In this document: piece by piece, positions 9,492 through 18,658 of the stretch
Numbering within the stretch: the first letter of the stretch is position 1
Layout of the letters: every line of letters begins with the position of its first letter
Source of the DNA: an uncultured Prochlorococcus sp.
GTDB taxonomy: Bacteria; Cyanobacteriota; Cyanobacteriia; PCC-6307; Cyanobiaceae
Assembly (NCBI GenBank): GCA_902573045.1
Contig: CACGIB010000006.1
Span: 1-43,374, forward strand
Reading direction: 5' to 3'
DNA length: 43,374 bases
Program-made: the position numbers and the translations under genes
The notes under the pieces: generated by a model
Database searches by the model: none
Told to the model about the DNA's origin: nothing
The model's input: only the letters and a program-made list of their open reading frames with translations

Positions 9492-11017
9492 TTATTATCT
9501 AATCCTTTAAAAATATTTTGAACATTTTGATCAGGAACAACTCTGTGAGGTGCACCACTAAATATTTGTTCAAAATTAGAAAAAGAATCTTTTATTTCAG
9601 GACCCTGATTTGTAATAATAAATTCTCTTATTCGTTTATCATGCCATGATCCCCGCATTTTAAAAACATTTAAAGCTCTAGCCATCTCACCTTTTATCTC
9701 TACATATTGAAGCAACAATATAGTATCCGTAATTGTTGAAATGTGAGAATCAGTTATTGAATGACTTCCCATAAATTCTTCTGCAGTATTAGTAAAAAAA
9801 CCTGCTATTTCTTCTTGTTTTGTATAACCCGTTACTGCAATTACAAACTGTCTAAATGCATTTAAACTTACACCTCTTGCTAGTGCAGAGAGAGAATCAA
9901 TTGCCATTCTTTTTGGTTTAAATTGATTGATTTGTGTTTTTATTATTTGCAAGTGATCTTCTAAACCAGTTGATTCAGGATATGCACAAATAATTTTCAG
10001 TAACCCATCACTTTCCATCTTTTCAAAGTCTATTCCCCAACTCGTAGCATTCCTGAGTAATTGAGCTCTAGATTCCTCATAAGCAAAAAGTATTGCTCTT
10101 TCATTATTGTTATAAGCATCTTCAACAAATTTTGATACGAGCATTGTCTTTCCTGTACCAGTAGCTCCTGTTGCAAGGATGATAGAATCTTGGAAATATC
10201 CTCCACCGCACATATCATCAAGATCTTTAACTCCAGAGCTAATCCTTATGTTTGATGATCTCTGCGTTAATCTCATTGCTCCAAGAGCAAACACACTTAT
10301 ACCATCCATTCCCATAGTGAATGGATATTCACCTTTCATATGCACAGTACCTCTTAACTTCAAAACTTCTAGAGTTCTTCTTCTCTTCTCTGACTCAAGA
10401 ACATTTCTTAATAAGACAACATTATCAGATACAAATTCCTCTACTCCATATCTAGCAATTGGTCCATAATCATCAACTCTTTCAGTAGTCATAACTGTTG
10501 TCACTCCTATTTCTTTTAATCTTGCTATCAATCTAAATATTTCTCTTCTAACAACGTAAATCGCATCATACTGTTGAAAGACCGCAGTTATTGAATCTAT
10601 TGCAACTCTTTTAGCTTTATATTTTCTAATTGCATAACTAATTCTCTCAATAAGACCAGACAAGTCAAAGTTGCCCGCAACATCCTGTCCATCAGGGTCA
10701 GGAGAAGCATCTAAAATAAATAGCTTATTTTGATCAATTAATTCTTGTAAATCCCAACCAAAACTTGCAGCATTTCTAATGATATCTATAGGAGATTCCT
10801 CAAATGTCACAAAGATCCCGGGCTCATCAAAATTATAAATTCCATGATGCAAGTATTGAAGAGAAAAAACAGTTTTTCCAGTTCCTGAAGTACCACTCAC
10901 AAGAGTACTTCGAGATACAGGCAGACCACCTCTGCAAACATCATCAAAGCCTTCTATACCGGTAGGTAATTTTTGAACTTGCATTTTATTTGATTTACCA
11001 AATTTCTTATCTTTCAT
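9488..11017 (-). CDS. kaiC: Circadian clock ATPase/kinase KaiC
   Basis: Duplicated RecA-like hexameric ATPase and autokinase, core of the cyanobacterial timer. Walker A motifs are GTSGTGKT in CI and GATGTGKT in CII; the paired catalytic glutamates (TFEES in CI, AYEES in CII) are present. The phosphorylation pair equivalent to S. elongatus Ser431/Thr432 is intact in TDSHISTITDT. I choose the ATG at 11017 (509 aa); a TTG at 11029 would add four residues. The C-terminal tail, where KaiA binds in S. elongatus, is present but shorter, fitting the absence of kaiA. It lies 71 nt downstream of kaiB. Confidence 0.97.
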   Translation of the reverse strand: MKDKKFGKSNKMQVQKLPTGIEGFDDVCRGGLPVSRSTLVSGTSGTGKTVFSLQYLHHGIYNFDEPGIFVTFEESPIDIIRNAASFGWDLQELIDQNKLFILDASPDPDGQDVAGNFDLSGLIERISYAIRKYKAKRVAIDSITAVFQQYDAIYVVRREIFRLIARLKEIGVTTVMTTERVDDYGPIARYGVEEFVSDNVVLLRNVLESEKRRRTLEVLKLRGTVHMKGEYPFTMGMDGISVFALGAMRLTQRSSNIRISSGVKDLDDMCGGGYFQDSIILATGATGTGKTMLVSKFVEDAYNNNERAILFAYEESRAQLLRNATSWGIDFEKMESDGLLKIICAYPESTGLEDHLQIIKTQINQFKPKRMAIDSLSALARGVSLNAFRQFVIAVTGYTKQEEIAGFFTNTAEEFMGSHSITDSHISTITDTILLLQYVEIKGEMARALNVFKMRGSWHDKRIREFIITNQGPEIKDSFSNFEQIFSGAPHRVVPDQNVQNIFKGLDNN

Positions 11018-11088
11018 AGTTTTGTTCAAAAAATTTTATAAAGAATAAACATTAAATTTATATTTAAATTATAAGAGTGTTTTATATG

Positions 11089-11406
11089 TTATTTATCTCC
11101 ACTATATTCAGTTTCAGTTAATTCATCAAAAAGTAAATCTAGACCAATTAAAACTCTTTCTCTATCAGAAAGGTCTCCAATAATTCTTCTAACTGGTGGA
11201 GGTAAAATTTTAGATAAAGTTGGAGTAGCTAAAATCTTATCTTCCTCTGCGAGTTGTGGTTGCTTAAGTACATCAATAACTTTCAAAGCATAAACTCCTT
11301 TAAATTCATTTTCTAAAATTTCTCTTAAAGTATTTAAAGCTCTCATTGAATTAGGGGTATTTCCAGCAACATAGAGTTTTAAAATATATGTTTTTCTCGC
11401 TGCCAT
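11089..11406 (-). CDS. kaiB: Circadian clock protein KaiB
   Basis: Thioredoxin-like, fold-switching partner of KaiC. The 105-aa protein contains [38 protein letters not shown] and [20 protein letters not shown], all KaiB hallmarks. It has an ATG start. It is upstream of kaiC on the same strand, the standard kaiBC order. The position upstream, where kaiA lies in most cyanobacteria, holds only 144 nt before divergent rplU, so there is no kaiA here. Confidence 0.97.
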   Translation of the reverse strand: MAARKTYILKLYVAGNTPNSMRALNTLREILENEFKGVYALKVIDVLKQPQLAEEDKILATPTLSKILPPPVRRIIGDLSDRERVLIGLDLLFDELTETEYSGDK

Positions 11407-11449
11407 TTTTATGATTCCTCAATTCGATATAAAAGATTTAAAAAAACCC

Positions 11450-11476
11450 TTGACTTATTACACTACAAAATAAGAA
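11450..11476 (+). promoter_or_regulatory. Candidate promoter for rplU-rpmA
   Basis: A TTGACT (-35-like, 11450-11455) is followed after 15 nt by TAAGAA (-10-like, 11471-11476), within the 144-nt gap between divergent kaiB and rplU and about 75 nt before the rplU ATG. Spacing is shorter than ideal and the region is AT-rich, so this is only a candidate. Confidence 0.25.
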
Positions 11477-11550
11477 AATAAACAAATTATCATGATTGCT
11501 TATCAGGCTTAATCAAATTATCAATTTGAGCCTAATGGCGTCTTTAAGTT

Positions 11551-11991
11551 ATGACAAATTCTAAAAAATCCTCAAACAATTCTTCTGAAAAAGATGATTT
11601 GTATGCAATAGCAGAAACTTCAGGCCAACAATTTTGGTTCGAAGTTAACAGATACTATGACATAGACAGGTTAAATGCAAAAGAGAAAGACAAGATAATA
11701 CTAGAAAAAGTTTTACTTTTGAAAGAAAAAGACTCTATCACTGTTGGAAAACCTTACGTTAAGGATGCAAAAATTGAATTAGAAGTTGTATCTCATAAAA
11801 GAGATAAGAAAATTCTTGTATATAAAATGCGTCCGAAAAAAAAGACAAGGAGAAAAATGGGACATAGACAAGAACTTACAAGAGTTATGGTAAAATCCAT
11901 AACACAAGGTAAAGGCTCTCCTAAGTCTTCTTCAAAAAAAGAAACTGTTAAAAAGGAAACTAAACCAAAATCCGAAAAATCTACAAATTAA
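11551..11991 (+). CDS. rplU: 50S ribosomal protein L21
   Basis: Large-subunit ribosomal protein. The L21 core is visible at about residues 15-115: DLYAIAETSGQQFWFEVNRY, then VLLLKEKDSITVGKPYV and the C-terminal KMRPKKKTRRKMGHRQE. At 146 aa it is longer than the usual ~103 because of an N-terminal Ser/Asn-rich leader and a Lys/Ser-rich C-terminal tail, an extension seen in some cyanobacterial L21 proteins. rpmA follows after 9 nt, the universal rplU-rpmA pair. Confidence 0.96.
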   Translation: MTNSKKSSNNSSEKDDLYAIAETSGQQFWFEVNRYYDIDRLNAKEKDKIILEKVLLLKEKDSITVGKPYVKDAKIELEVVSHKRDKKILVYKMRPKKKTRRKMGHRQELTRVMVKSITQGKGSPKSSSKKETVKKETKPKSEKSTN

Positions 11992-12000
11992 ACATTTCTA

Positions 12001-12261
12001 ATGGCACATAAAAAAGGAACAGGTTCTACAAGAAACGGTCGAGATTCAAATTCCAAAAGACTGGGTGTTAAGGCTTATGGTGGAGAAAAAGTAACTGCTG
12101 GATCAATTTTAATTCGCCAGAGAGGTACATCATTCTTGCCAGGAAACAATGTAGGTAAAGGTAAAGATGACACGCTTTTTGCACTTAAAGAAGGCACTGT
12201 AAGTTTCGAAAGCATTAAAAGAAATTTAAGAAATAGAAAAAGAGTTAATATAGTCATCTAA
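12001..12261 (+). CDS. rpmA: 50S ribosomal protein L27
   Basis: Large-subunit ribosomal protein near the peptidyl-transferase centre. The 86-aa protein starts [20 protein letters not shown] with [20 protein letters not shown] following, both diagnostic for L27. It is co-transcribed with rplU. Its stop overlaps the 3' end of the convergent methyltransferase gene by 8 nt. Confidence 0.98.
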   Translation: MAHKKGTGSTRNGRDSNSKRLGVKAYGGEKVTAGSILIRQRGTSFLPGNNVGKGKDDTLFALKEGTVSFESIKRNLRNRKRVNIVI

Positions 12262-12994
12262 TTTTCTTATAAGCTCTTGTAGTTATAAGAATAGGATGAA
12301 ATACCTCTAAAAATTTTGATTGAAGAGTCTCAAAAAACTTTTCAACAATTTTACTATCATCAATATGAAACGGATATTCATTTTTATCTCCTTTGTAGAA
12401 ATACCAATTGAATAGAGCAATAGAATTACTATCCATAATCTCACTGAAATTATTAATTTGAGAAGCTGGATCTTCAAGATGTTCCAACACATCAAGACAA
12501 ACTATCGTATCAAATTTCAATATTTTTGTATCTTGAATTGTCTTGCAAAAAGTAAGTTTTTTTTCAACTCCTAATTTCTTAGCCCTGTATTCAACAAAAT
12601 TTCTATTTGTTTGATTAATATCTACAAAAAAAACATGCTCAACTTTTGAAGACATAGCGTTAGCTAGGGCATGCGTACCAATACCTCCTCCAAAATCCAA
12701 AACTAAATCTCTAGAAAATCTCTGCTGAAGTTTTAAAGTATCAGCTATATAATCCCTACTTGTAATATGCCAAGCAGCTAAATCAGCTACATGCCTATCT
12801 CCCACAATCTCAGTATAAAAATCTGAAACATCATTCAAAGCATCCCCAGGATGTGAATTTGCCAAATTCATCTTTGCATTTGCAAGGAAGCCATCTAAAT
12901 CACATTCTCTAATAGATAAGTATTCCATTAAATGTGATTTCAAATTGAAAGCATTGTCTAAAAAGTCTTTTAAAATAAGATTATTACTTTTCAA
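12254..12994 (-). CDS. SAM-dependent methyltransferase, class I, substrate unknown
   Basis: The 246-aa protein has a SAM-binding glycine motif [15 protein letters not shown] at about residue 97, an acidic end-of-strand-2 motif FFVDINQTN, and [16 protein letters not shown], the post-motif typical of UbiG/type-11-12 methyltransferases. The N-terminal ~90 residues look helical and family-specific. Substrate is not readable. It converges on rpmA with an 8-nt overlap and is divergent from truB (76-nt gap). Confidence 0.75.
   Translation of the reverse strand: MKSNNLILKDFLDNAFNLKSHLMEYLSIRECDLDGFLANAKMNLANSHPGDALNDVSDFYTEIVGDRHVADLAAWHITSRDYIADTLKLQQRFSRDLVLDFGGGIGTHALANAMSSKVEHVFFVDINQTNRNFVEYRAKKLGVEKKLTFCKTIQDTKILKFDTIVCLDVLEHLEDPASQINNFSEIMDSNSIALFNWYFYKGDKNEYPFHIDDSKIVEKFFETLQSKFLEVFHPILITTRAYKKIR
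12264..12291. terminator. Inverted repeat between convergent rpmA and methyltransferase
   Basis: A perfect 9-bp inverted repeat TTCTTATAA/TTATAAGAA with a 10-nt loop begins 3 nt after the rpmA stop, inside the last codons of the opposing gene. It could form a hairpin in transcripts from either strand, but the stem is AT-rich and no T-run follows, so termination is only a suggestion. Confidence 0.3.
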
Positions 12995-13070
12995 TTTCTT
13001 ACTCTAAATTTTCAATACTAAAATCATAGAATGGTCATAAATCTTTCTCAAAGTATTCTTAATATTAAAA

Positions 13071-13994
13071 ATGGAAACTAAAGATGGATTCTTAGTAATT
13101 AATAAAGATAAAGGCTGTACCTCTCATGATTGTGTTAAACAAATAAGGAAGTTACTAAATACAAAAAAGGTAGGGCACACAGGAACTCTTGACCCAGAAG
13201 TTATAGGAACATTACCAATCGCTATAGGCAGCGCAACAAGATTTATTCAATATCTTCCTCAGGGTAAAACTTACATAGGACAAATTAAATTAGGGATAAG
13301 AACTAACACTGATGATATTCAAGGAGAAATAATTAGTCAAAAAAGTTGGCCTAAAATCAGCGACGAAAAATTAGATCAATACTTAAATAGATTTAGAGGA
13401 ATTATTAAACAAATTCCGCCGAAAGTATCTAGTGTGCACGTTAATGGGGAGAGAGCTTATAAAAAAGCTCACAGGAATGAATTTTTTGAATTAGCACCAA
13501 GAGAAGTAAAAATAAACGAACTCATTTTAATGAAATGGGACCAAATTAACGGAATCATTGAAGTAAAAATCACATGTTCAGCTGGCACATATATAAGATC
13601 AATCGCAAGAGATATAGGAGAAATTCTTAATTCCGAAGGTTGCCTTCTACAACTAAAAAGAATTTCAGCTTGTGGCTTTGACGAACAAAACTCGATAAAA
13701 ATTTCTGATATCATGGAAGAACAAGGAAAAAAAAACTCGAAAAATTTTATTATTCCAACAATTTCTGCTCTTAATCATATTTCAACATTTGTCTTAAGTA
13801 ATGAAGAACAAATCAATTTTTGGCAAACAGGAAGAGCAATTAAAGTTGATATTAATTACTTTCAGAAAAGCAAATCTTTTGACTTTAAAAAACCTATAAA
13901 AGTAATAGATAAAAAACAAACACTACTTGGGATAGGCTTCTTAAACGAAGAGCAATCTAATATTAATCCAAAATTAGTCCTTAATGCTAAATAA
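13071..13994 (+). CDS. truB: tRNA pseudouridine-55 synthase TruB
   Basis: Converts U55 of the tRNA T-loop to pseudouridine. The 307-aa product begins [16 protein letters not shown] and has the catalytic block [21 protein letters not shown] (Asp near residue 42), then [35 protein letters not shown] and [16 protein letters not shown], all TruB signatures. The C-terminal third is divergent. The gene converges on the SpoIID-like gene with only 3 nt between the stops. Confidence 0.95.
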   Translation: METKDGFLVINKDKGCTSHDCVKQIRKLLNTKKVGHTGTLDPEVIGTLPIAIGSATRFIQYLPQGKTYIGQIKLGIRTNTDDIQGEIISQKSWPKISDEKLDQYLNRFRGIIKQIPPKVSSVHVNGERAYKKAHRNEFFELAPREVKINELILMKWDQINGIIEVKITCSAGTYIRSIARDIGEILNSEGCLLQLKRISACGFDEQNSIKISDIMEEQGKKNSKNFIIPTISALNHISTFVLSNEEQINFWQTGRAIKVDINYFQKSKSFDFKKPIKVIDKKQTLLGIGFLNEEQSNINPKLVLNAK

Positions 13995-13997
13995 CTT

Positions 13998-15173
13998 CTA
14001 AAGGAAATCTTCTCTAAAAGGTTTAATCTGAACACCCCTATAAAAATGCTTTAATATTCTTTCAGCTTTTTGGCCTCTGGACGCCAGATATTTAGCGCCC
14101 CATTGACTCATTCCTACTCCATGACCTGATCCCTGTCCAAAAACTATCAAACCTTTTTTTGTAGGAAAATTATTTTTTAATTTTCCCTCAAAAAATTTAA
14201 ATCTCACAAAATTACTATTGAGGCCTAATCTTTCTCTTAAAACTACTCCAGACATTTGATCAGAACCATAAGCCCCAATAAGTTTTACATTTTTTACCCT
14301 CCCCGTGCTAGTAATATCTAGGATCTCTATATTTCTTAAACCTCCAATCTTAGGAAATAAATTTTCTAATTCATTACTCGAAAATTTTTTTTGCCATCTA
14401 AATTTTGGATTTTTTTTATCAAAATCTTTCACACTGGACAAATATGGATATTTATTCTTCCATACATCTTGACTATTTTCTGTCATTCCTCCTGAGCTGC
14501 TATGGAACAAAGCATTAATTAATTTATTTTTATACGTCAAAACCAAAGATCTCGTACTCTTAACGGCTCTGATAGTTTTATATGTTCTTGACTCCAAGCC
14601 ATTATAGACTTGATTGTTCTGGGTTGAATCTATATCAAATAAAATATTACCCTTTTGCTTTAAAGCATAAGTTCTTGAGGCAATTGCTTGTGCTTTTAAT
14701 GCTTCAATAGGCCATTTTGTTGGCATCTCTGAACCTACTACACTACTGAGGTATTTTTCTATTCCTAAAACATTTACCACCAATGTTTCAGAATCAAGGA
14801 CAAAGATATTAATCTTACCAGAAAATCTCTTCTGCCCTACCCATATACCTCTTCCATCAGAAGATCTAATTTGAAATTTTTGATTACTTTTTAAATCATA
14901 TTTTTTTTGTTTATTTTTATCAAAATATAAAATTTTTCTATTTTTTTCATTTTTCAAAGTTAAGCCTTTTATTTTTTTACTTGAAAAAAATTTCCCCTCT
15001 ATAGTTAAAGGAATTGATCTATCTGATCTAATCCTTAAATTGTTATTTTTTGATATTAAAACTCTGATAATTGGTTCTTTAGATGCAAAAACACTTTCAC
15101 TCTGAAAAACGCAAATAAATAAAATACTAATCAGGCAACATTTACTATAATTTTTTTTAAATTTAAGTATCAC
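13998..15173 (-). CDS. SpoIID/LytB-domain protein
   Basis: 391-aa protein with an N-terminal hydrophobic signal segment (about residues 11-30, ending SVFA). The SpoIID/LytB domain is at about residues 130-385: LSSVVGSEMPTKWPIEALKA, SRTYALKQKG, ALFHSSSGGMTE and the diagnostic GSGHGVGMSQWGAKYLA. In sporulating bacteria SpoIID is a lytic transglycosylase acting on peptidoglycan; cyanobacterial homologues are thought to act on the cell wall, but the role here is inferred. It is likely exported. It is divergent from rnz with an 89-nt gap. Confidence 0.85.
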   Translation of the reverse strand: MILKFKKNYSKCCLISILFICVFQSESVFASKEPIIRVLISKNNNLRIRSDRSIPLTIEGKFFSSKKIKGLTLKNEKNRKILYFDKNKQKKYDLKSNQKFQIRSSDGRGIWVGQKRFSGKINIFVLDSETLVVNVLGIEKYLSSVVGSEMPTKWPIEALKAQAIASRTYALKQKGNILFDIDSTQNNQVYNGLESRTYKTIRAVKSTRSLVLTYKNKLINALFHSSSGGMTENSQDVWKNKYPYLSSVKDFDKKNPKFRWQKKFSSNELENLFPKIGGLRNIEILDITSTGRVKNVKLIGAYGSDQMSGVVLRERLGLNSNFVRFKFFEGKLKNNFPTKKGLIVFGQGSGHGVGMSQWGAKYLASRGQKAERILKHFYRGVQIKPFREDFL

Positions 15174-15262
15174 TTTGTTTAAAAAACAAATGCTTAATTT
15201 GCCTTAGTTTGACTAAAAGTCTAGATTTAATCCAGATATAAAAATAAAAATATCATAAATAA

Positions 15263-16201
15263 GTGAATATCACCTTCTTAGGAACAAGCTCAGGGGTCCC
15301 ATCCTTAACGAGAAATGTTTCTTCACTAGCACTAAAATTATCACAGTCATCAGAAGTTTGGCTTTTTGATTGTGGAGAAGGAACGCAACATCAAATAATG
15401 AAAAGCAATATTAAATCTTCACAAATCAAGAAAATATTTATTACACATATGCATGGAGATCATATTTATGGTTTGCCTGGACTTTTAGCGACGTTAGGCT
15501 TATCAGGAAATAGCAAGGGTATTGAAATTTACGGCCCCTCAGAGTTGAGAAGTTTTATTAATTCTGCACTTAAAAGTAGTTTTTGCAAATTGTCGTTTCC
15601 ATTAAATTTTGTAGAAGTTGAAAATTTTGCATCAGAAAATAAAATCCTATTTGAAAACAACAAAATCAAAGTAAATTGCGCCTGTCTTAAACATAAAATA
15701 CCTGCTTATGGTTATCGAGTTAGTGAGAAAGATAAACCAGGTATATTTGATATCAAAAAAGCAGAGTCTCTAAAAATATCACCTGGACCAATTTATTCAG
15801 AACTGCAACAAGGGAAAAAAGTCGTATTAGCGGATGGTAGGACATTTGATGGAAAAGAATTCTGTGGACCTCCTAGAGAGGGTGAAAGTTTTGTTTATTG
15901 CACAGATACAGTCTTTAGCGAATCAGCTGTTTCACTATCAAAAAATGCCGATTTACTCGTACATGAATCAACTTTTTCAGAGGAGGATGAAAGCATGGCC
16001 TACGAAAAATTACATTCCACAACAATTATGGCTGCCAAAACAGCATTATTATCTAACACAAAAAAATTAATTATTACTCATTTTAGCCCAAGATATACCA
16101 ATAAAAATGCAATTACCCCAAGCGATTTGCTTAAAGAGGCTCAAAAAGTTTTTCCAAATACACAGCTTGCAAAAGATTTTCTAACGGCAGAAATAAAATA
16201 A
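15263..16201 (+). CDS. rnz: Ribonuclease Z
   Basis: Metallo-beta-lactamase-fold endonuclease that trims tRNA 3' ends. The 312-aa protein starts at a GTG (MNITFLGTSSGVPSLTRN). It contains the zinc motif ITHMHGDHIYGLPGLL near residue 62, YGYRVSEKDKPG, YCTDTVF and LVHESTFSEED, and the late metal His in LIITHFSPRY. Length and motif order match the long RNase Z family. It is followed by the pentapeptide-repeat gene after 32 nt. Confidence 0.95.
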   Translation: MNITFLGTSSGVPSLTRNVSSLALKLSQSSEVWLFDCGEGTQHQIMKSNIKSSQIKKIFITHMHGDHIYGLPGLLATLGLSGNSKGIEIYGPSELRSFINSALKSSFCKLSFPLNFVEVENFASENKILFENNKIKVNCACLKHKIPAYGYRVSEKDKPGIFDIKKAESLKISPGPIYSELQQGKKVVLADGRTFDGKEFCGPPREGESFVYCTDTVFSESAVSLSKNADLLVHESTFSEEDESMAYEKLHSTTIMAAKTALLSNTKKLIITHFSPRYTNKNAITPSDLLKEAQKVFPNTQLAKDFLTAEIK

Positions 16202-16233
16202 ACTGCAACAGTTCGTGAGAAGAAGGGTCGCAA

Positions 16234-16836
16234 ATGGCCAACCCATGGAATAATAGTCATAGGTTTTCTATATTGATGTTGATCGAAATGGTTTCTATTT
16301 TTTCATCACTACATAAGTCTTTTAAAAGACTATTTATTTTTCTCCCATTAATTATTGGTTTACTTATTAATCCAATCTCAGCATACGCACTCTATCCAAG
16401 TGATCCTTCATCAGTTGACGTACTAAAAGATGATCTTCACGGTGCAGATCTTCATAATACTGAATATGTTAAATATGATTTGTCTAATCAAGATTTAGGA
16501 GAAGCTAATCTTCAAGGCGCATATATGAGCGTAACAACTGCAAAAAACTCCAGTTTCAAAGGAGCCAATATGACAGACCTCATTGCTTATGCAACACGCT
16601 TTGATAATGCTGATTTTACAGATGCAAATCTTACCAATGGTGAGCTAATGAAAAGTGTTTTTGATGGAGCAATTATTGAGGGGGCAGATTTTACTGATGC
16701 AAATCTTGATCTTTCTCAAAGAAAATCATTATGTGAAAGAGCTAGTGGTACCAATACGCAAACTGGAGTTAATACAATTGATAGTCTTGAATGCACCGGC
16801 TTAAAAGGTTACATGCCTCCAAAGCCCAAAGCATAA
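16234..16836 (+). CDS. Secreted or thylakoid-lumenal pentapeptide-repeat protein
   Basis: 200-aa protein with a hydrophobic export segment at about residues 33-51 (LFIFLPLIIGLLINPISAYA, plausible AxA-type cleavage) and then A(D/N)LxN-type pentapeptides forming a right-handed beta-helix (LHGADLHNTE, LGEANLQGAY, FDNADFTDANL, EGADFTDANL). Two Cys in the C-terminal part (RKSLCERASG, SLECTGLKG) match lumenal pentapeptide proteins of cyanobacteria. A start at the ATG at 16288 would give a more standard signal peptide; the longer start is kept because it has an AAGAAGGG stretch upstream. Function unknown; lumenal location is inferred. Confidence 0.8.
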   Translation: MANPWNNSHRFSILMLIEMVSIFSSLHKSFKRLFIFLPLIIGLLINPISAYALYPSDPSSVDVLKDDLHGADLHNTEYVKYDLSNQDLGEANLQGAYMSVTTAKNSSFKGANMTDLIAYATRFDNADFTDANLTNGELMKSVFDGAIIEGADFTDANLDLSQRKSLCERASGTNTQTGVNTIDSLECTGLKGYMPPKPKA

Positions 16837-16846
16837 AATTTAAAAG

Positions 16847-17215
16847 CTAAATAACTTCAGAAGGGAAGATATTACCAGGCTCTTTTGAGCCTGGTTTTTT
16901 GCTATACCACCATTCTTGTATATCAGAAGAAAATTTCTTTGAAAAAAGGGTTATAACTGTTTCAACGGGTTTTGATCCAGGCTCCAAAATCTGGATCGAA
17001 TAAGATGGGCATTTTCTTGATGCCATATCAGCAACGAACCTAGAACCTATTCTCCTCCAACTAGGCTCCTTACTTCTCCAAGCAAGTCTGGAACAGGGCC
17101 AAGGTAACTCCTCCCTATCATAAAGTCTGCAACATGGTCCAATTACCTTATAACTGTACTGACCTCCATAACTTGATTGAACACTACCAGTCTTAAAAAA
17201 TTCAAATTTATTCAT
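16847..17215 (-). CDS. Conserved cyanobacterial hypothetical protein
   Basis: 122-aa protein with an ATG start. I do not recognise a named family. It is rich in Ser, Arg and Trp, with Cys at CCRLYDREELPWPCSRLAW and SRKCPSYSI, and no clear membrane helix. The spacing of cysteines could bind a metal, but no classical motif is complete. It converges on the pentapeptide gene (10-nt gap), and the other gene's strong terminator lies in its own last ~20 codons. Confidence 0.6.
   Translation of the reverse strand: MNKFEFFKTGSVQSSYGGQYSYKVIGPCCRLYDREELPWPCSRLAWRSKEPSWRRIGSRFVADMASRKCPSYSIQILEPGSKPVETVITLFSKKFSSDIQEWWYSKKPGSKEPGNIFPSEVI
16875..16900 (+). terminator. Strong intrinsic terminator of the pentapeptide gene
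   Basis: Perfect 8-bp GC-rich stem CCAGGCTC/GAGCCTGG with a TTTT loop, followed directly by TTTTTT. It lies 38 nt after the stop of the plus-strand pentapeptide gene and inside the coding 3' end of the minus-strand gene at 16847-17215, where it encodes part of the Lys-Pro-Gly-Ser stretch. By far the best hairpin in this AT-rich window. Confidence 0.88.
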
Positions 17216-17220
17216 TTATA

Positions 17221-17248
17221 AAAAAAAGCCACCTTCATAGAGGGTGGC
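17221..17248 (-). terminator. Intrinsic terminator of ferredoxin gene
   Basis: Read on the minus strand, GCCACCCT/AAGGTGGC forms an 8-bp stem (one G-T pair) with a 5-nt loop, followed by seven T. It lies 45 nt after the petF stop and just before the start of the next minus-strand gene, so it isolates petF transcription. Confidence 0.85.
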
Positions 17249-17293
17249 AGAGAAATAATCAATAATCAACTTAGAAAAGTTAATTTTTTATAA

Positions 17294-17593
17294 TTAGTAC
17301 AATTCTTCTTCAGCATGAGTTGTAATTGTTACATCAGATGTTGGATAAGCAACACATGTAAGAACAAAACCAGCTTCTAGTTGGTCGTCATCTAAGAAAC
17401 TCTGATCTGATTGATCAACACTACCTGAAGTAACTTTTCCAGCACATGTTGAACATGCTCCAGCTCTGCAGGAATAAGGTAGGTCGATACCTTGTTCTTC
17501 AGCTGCATCGAGGATGTATTGGTCGTCAGGTACTTCAATAGTTGAATTGAGACCTTCACCTTCGCTGATGAGTGTAACTTTGTAAGAAGCCAT
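17294..17593 (-). CDS. petF: Plant-type [2Fe-2S] ferredoxin
   Basis: Soluble electron carrier that takes electrons from photosystem I and delivers them to FNR and other reductases. The 99-aa protein has the cluster ligands in [14 protein letters not shown] (C-x4-C-x2-C) and the fourth Cys in LTCVAYP, plus the acidic C-terminus EEELY typical of photosynthetic ferredoxins. Length fits the family. It is a single-gene unit with its own terminator. Confidence 0.95.
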   Translation of the reverse strand: MASYKVTLISEGEGLNSTIEVPDDQYILDAAEEQGIDLPYSCRAGACSTCAGKVTSGSVDQSDQSFLDDDQLEAGFVLTCVAYPTSDVTITTHAEEELY

Positions 17594-17728
17594 TTAAATA
17601 AAAAAATTGTTGGTAATTAATACCTATCACTTACATTTTTAACATCGATTGAGTCGATATGTGAGATTTTGAAGTAAAAAATGACACAATAAAATGTATT
17701 AAAGAGTATCAATAAGAAAAACTTATAC

Positions 17729-18640
17729 TTAGGTTTGATCTTTGTTTTTTTGAGCAGAAATGCATGCCCAATCTTTTCTAGTTGATACATCCAATAATTT
17801 CAAGTCATTCTGAATTAATATTTTTATAATTTCATCTTTTTGTGAATTCAGAATTCCACTGATAATTACTTCCCCATTGTTTCTCAAGCACTTATAAATA
17901 TTTGGAATCATTTCTATTATTACTTCAGCAAGAATATTGCATAAAACAAAATCAAATTGTTTGAGTTGATTTTTTAAAATTACATCATTAAAAGATCCCA
18001 AATATGTATTTAAGTTTTTTAAATTACCGAAATTTAGTTGAAAATTAGAGTTAGTTGAATTTATAGCTAAATAATCATTATCCACTGCAAAAACCTCTTT
18101 AGCGCCAAGTAATCTTGCGGCTACACTCAAAATCCCGCTACCACTCCCAATATCTAATACCTTTTTATCAGAAAATAAAATATTCTCCATTTTTTCCAAG
18201 CAAAGATAAGTCGAAGGATGACTTCCTGTACCAAAGGCTGCTCCAGGATCAATTTTTATGATTTGTTTATCTTTAAATTTTTCATTTAGATTTATCCAAC
18301 AAGGCAATATTAAAAAATGATTTCCTACTAATTCAGGCGCCCAATATTTCTTCCAGCTTGACAACCAATCCTCCTCTTTAATAATACTCCAGTCAAAAAA
18401 TTGATTATCTGGGGCATCAATGTTTAGAAGTTTGCTAATTATTTTTTCAAGACCATTTCTAGAACTCTCGCCCCAAGCATCAATTGGGAGCCATATATTA
18501 ACCTCTTTTTTATTTTTATTTTTAATTAAATATTCAAATGAAAAACTAAATATTCCCAGCTCATTTAATTTCCATATAATAATTTCTTCTGAATCACCTT
18601 CAATCTGAAAAGTTAGTTTATACCAATCTTTAGTTTCCAT
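17729..18640 (-). CDS. prmA: Ribosomal protein L11 methyltransferase PrmA
   Basis: SAM-dependent methyltransferase acting on L11. The 303-aa product has the family blocks [35 protein letters not shown], the SAM loop [21 protein letters not shown] and [13 protein letters not shown] (N-x-L-A variant of the catalytic NPPY region). It starts at ATG and follows serA by 18 nt on the same strand, so it is probably co-transcribed. Confidence 0.94.
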   Translation of the reverse strand: METKDWYKLTFQIEGDSEEIIIWKLNELGIFSFSFEYLIKNKNKKEVNIWLPIDAWGESSRNGLEKIISKLLNIDAPDNQFFDWSIIKEEDWLSSWKKYWAPELVGNHFLILPCWINLNEKFKDKQIIKIDPGAAFGTGSHPSTYLCLEKMENILFSDKKVLDIGSGSGILSVAARLLGAKEVFAVDNDYLAINSTNSNFQLNFGNLKNLNTYLGSFNDVILKNQLKQFDFVLCNILAEVIIEMIPNIYKCLRNNGEVIISGILNSQKDEIIKILIQNDLKLLDVSTRKDWACISAQKNKDQT

Positions 18641-18658
18641 TAATTAGGACAAGCCTCT

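Noticed and set aside
10030..10469. Antisense ORFs within kaiC (63 and 96 aa)
   Set aside because: They lie fully inside the strongly conserved kaiC coding region and have no family motifs.
11407..11550. Possible kaiA remnant between kaiB and rplU
   Set aside because: Read all six frames of the 144-nt gap; no KaiA-like peptide is visible.
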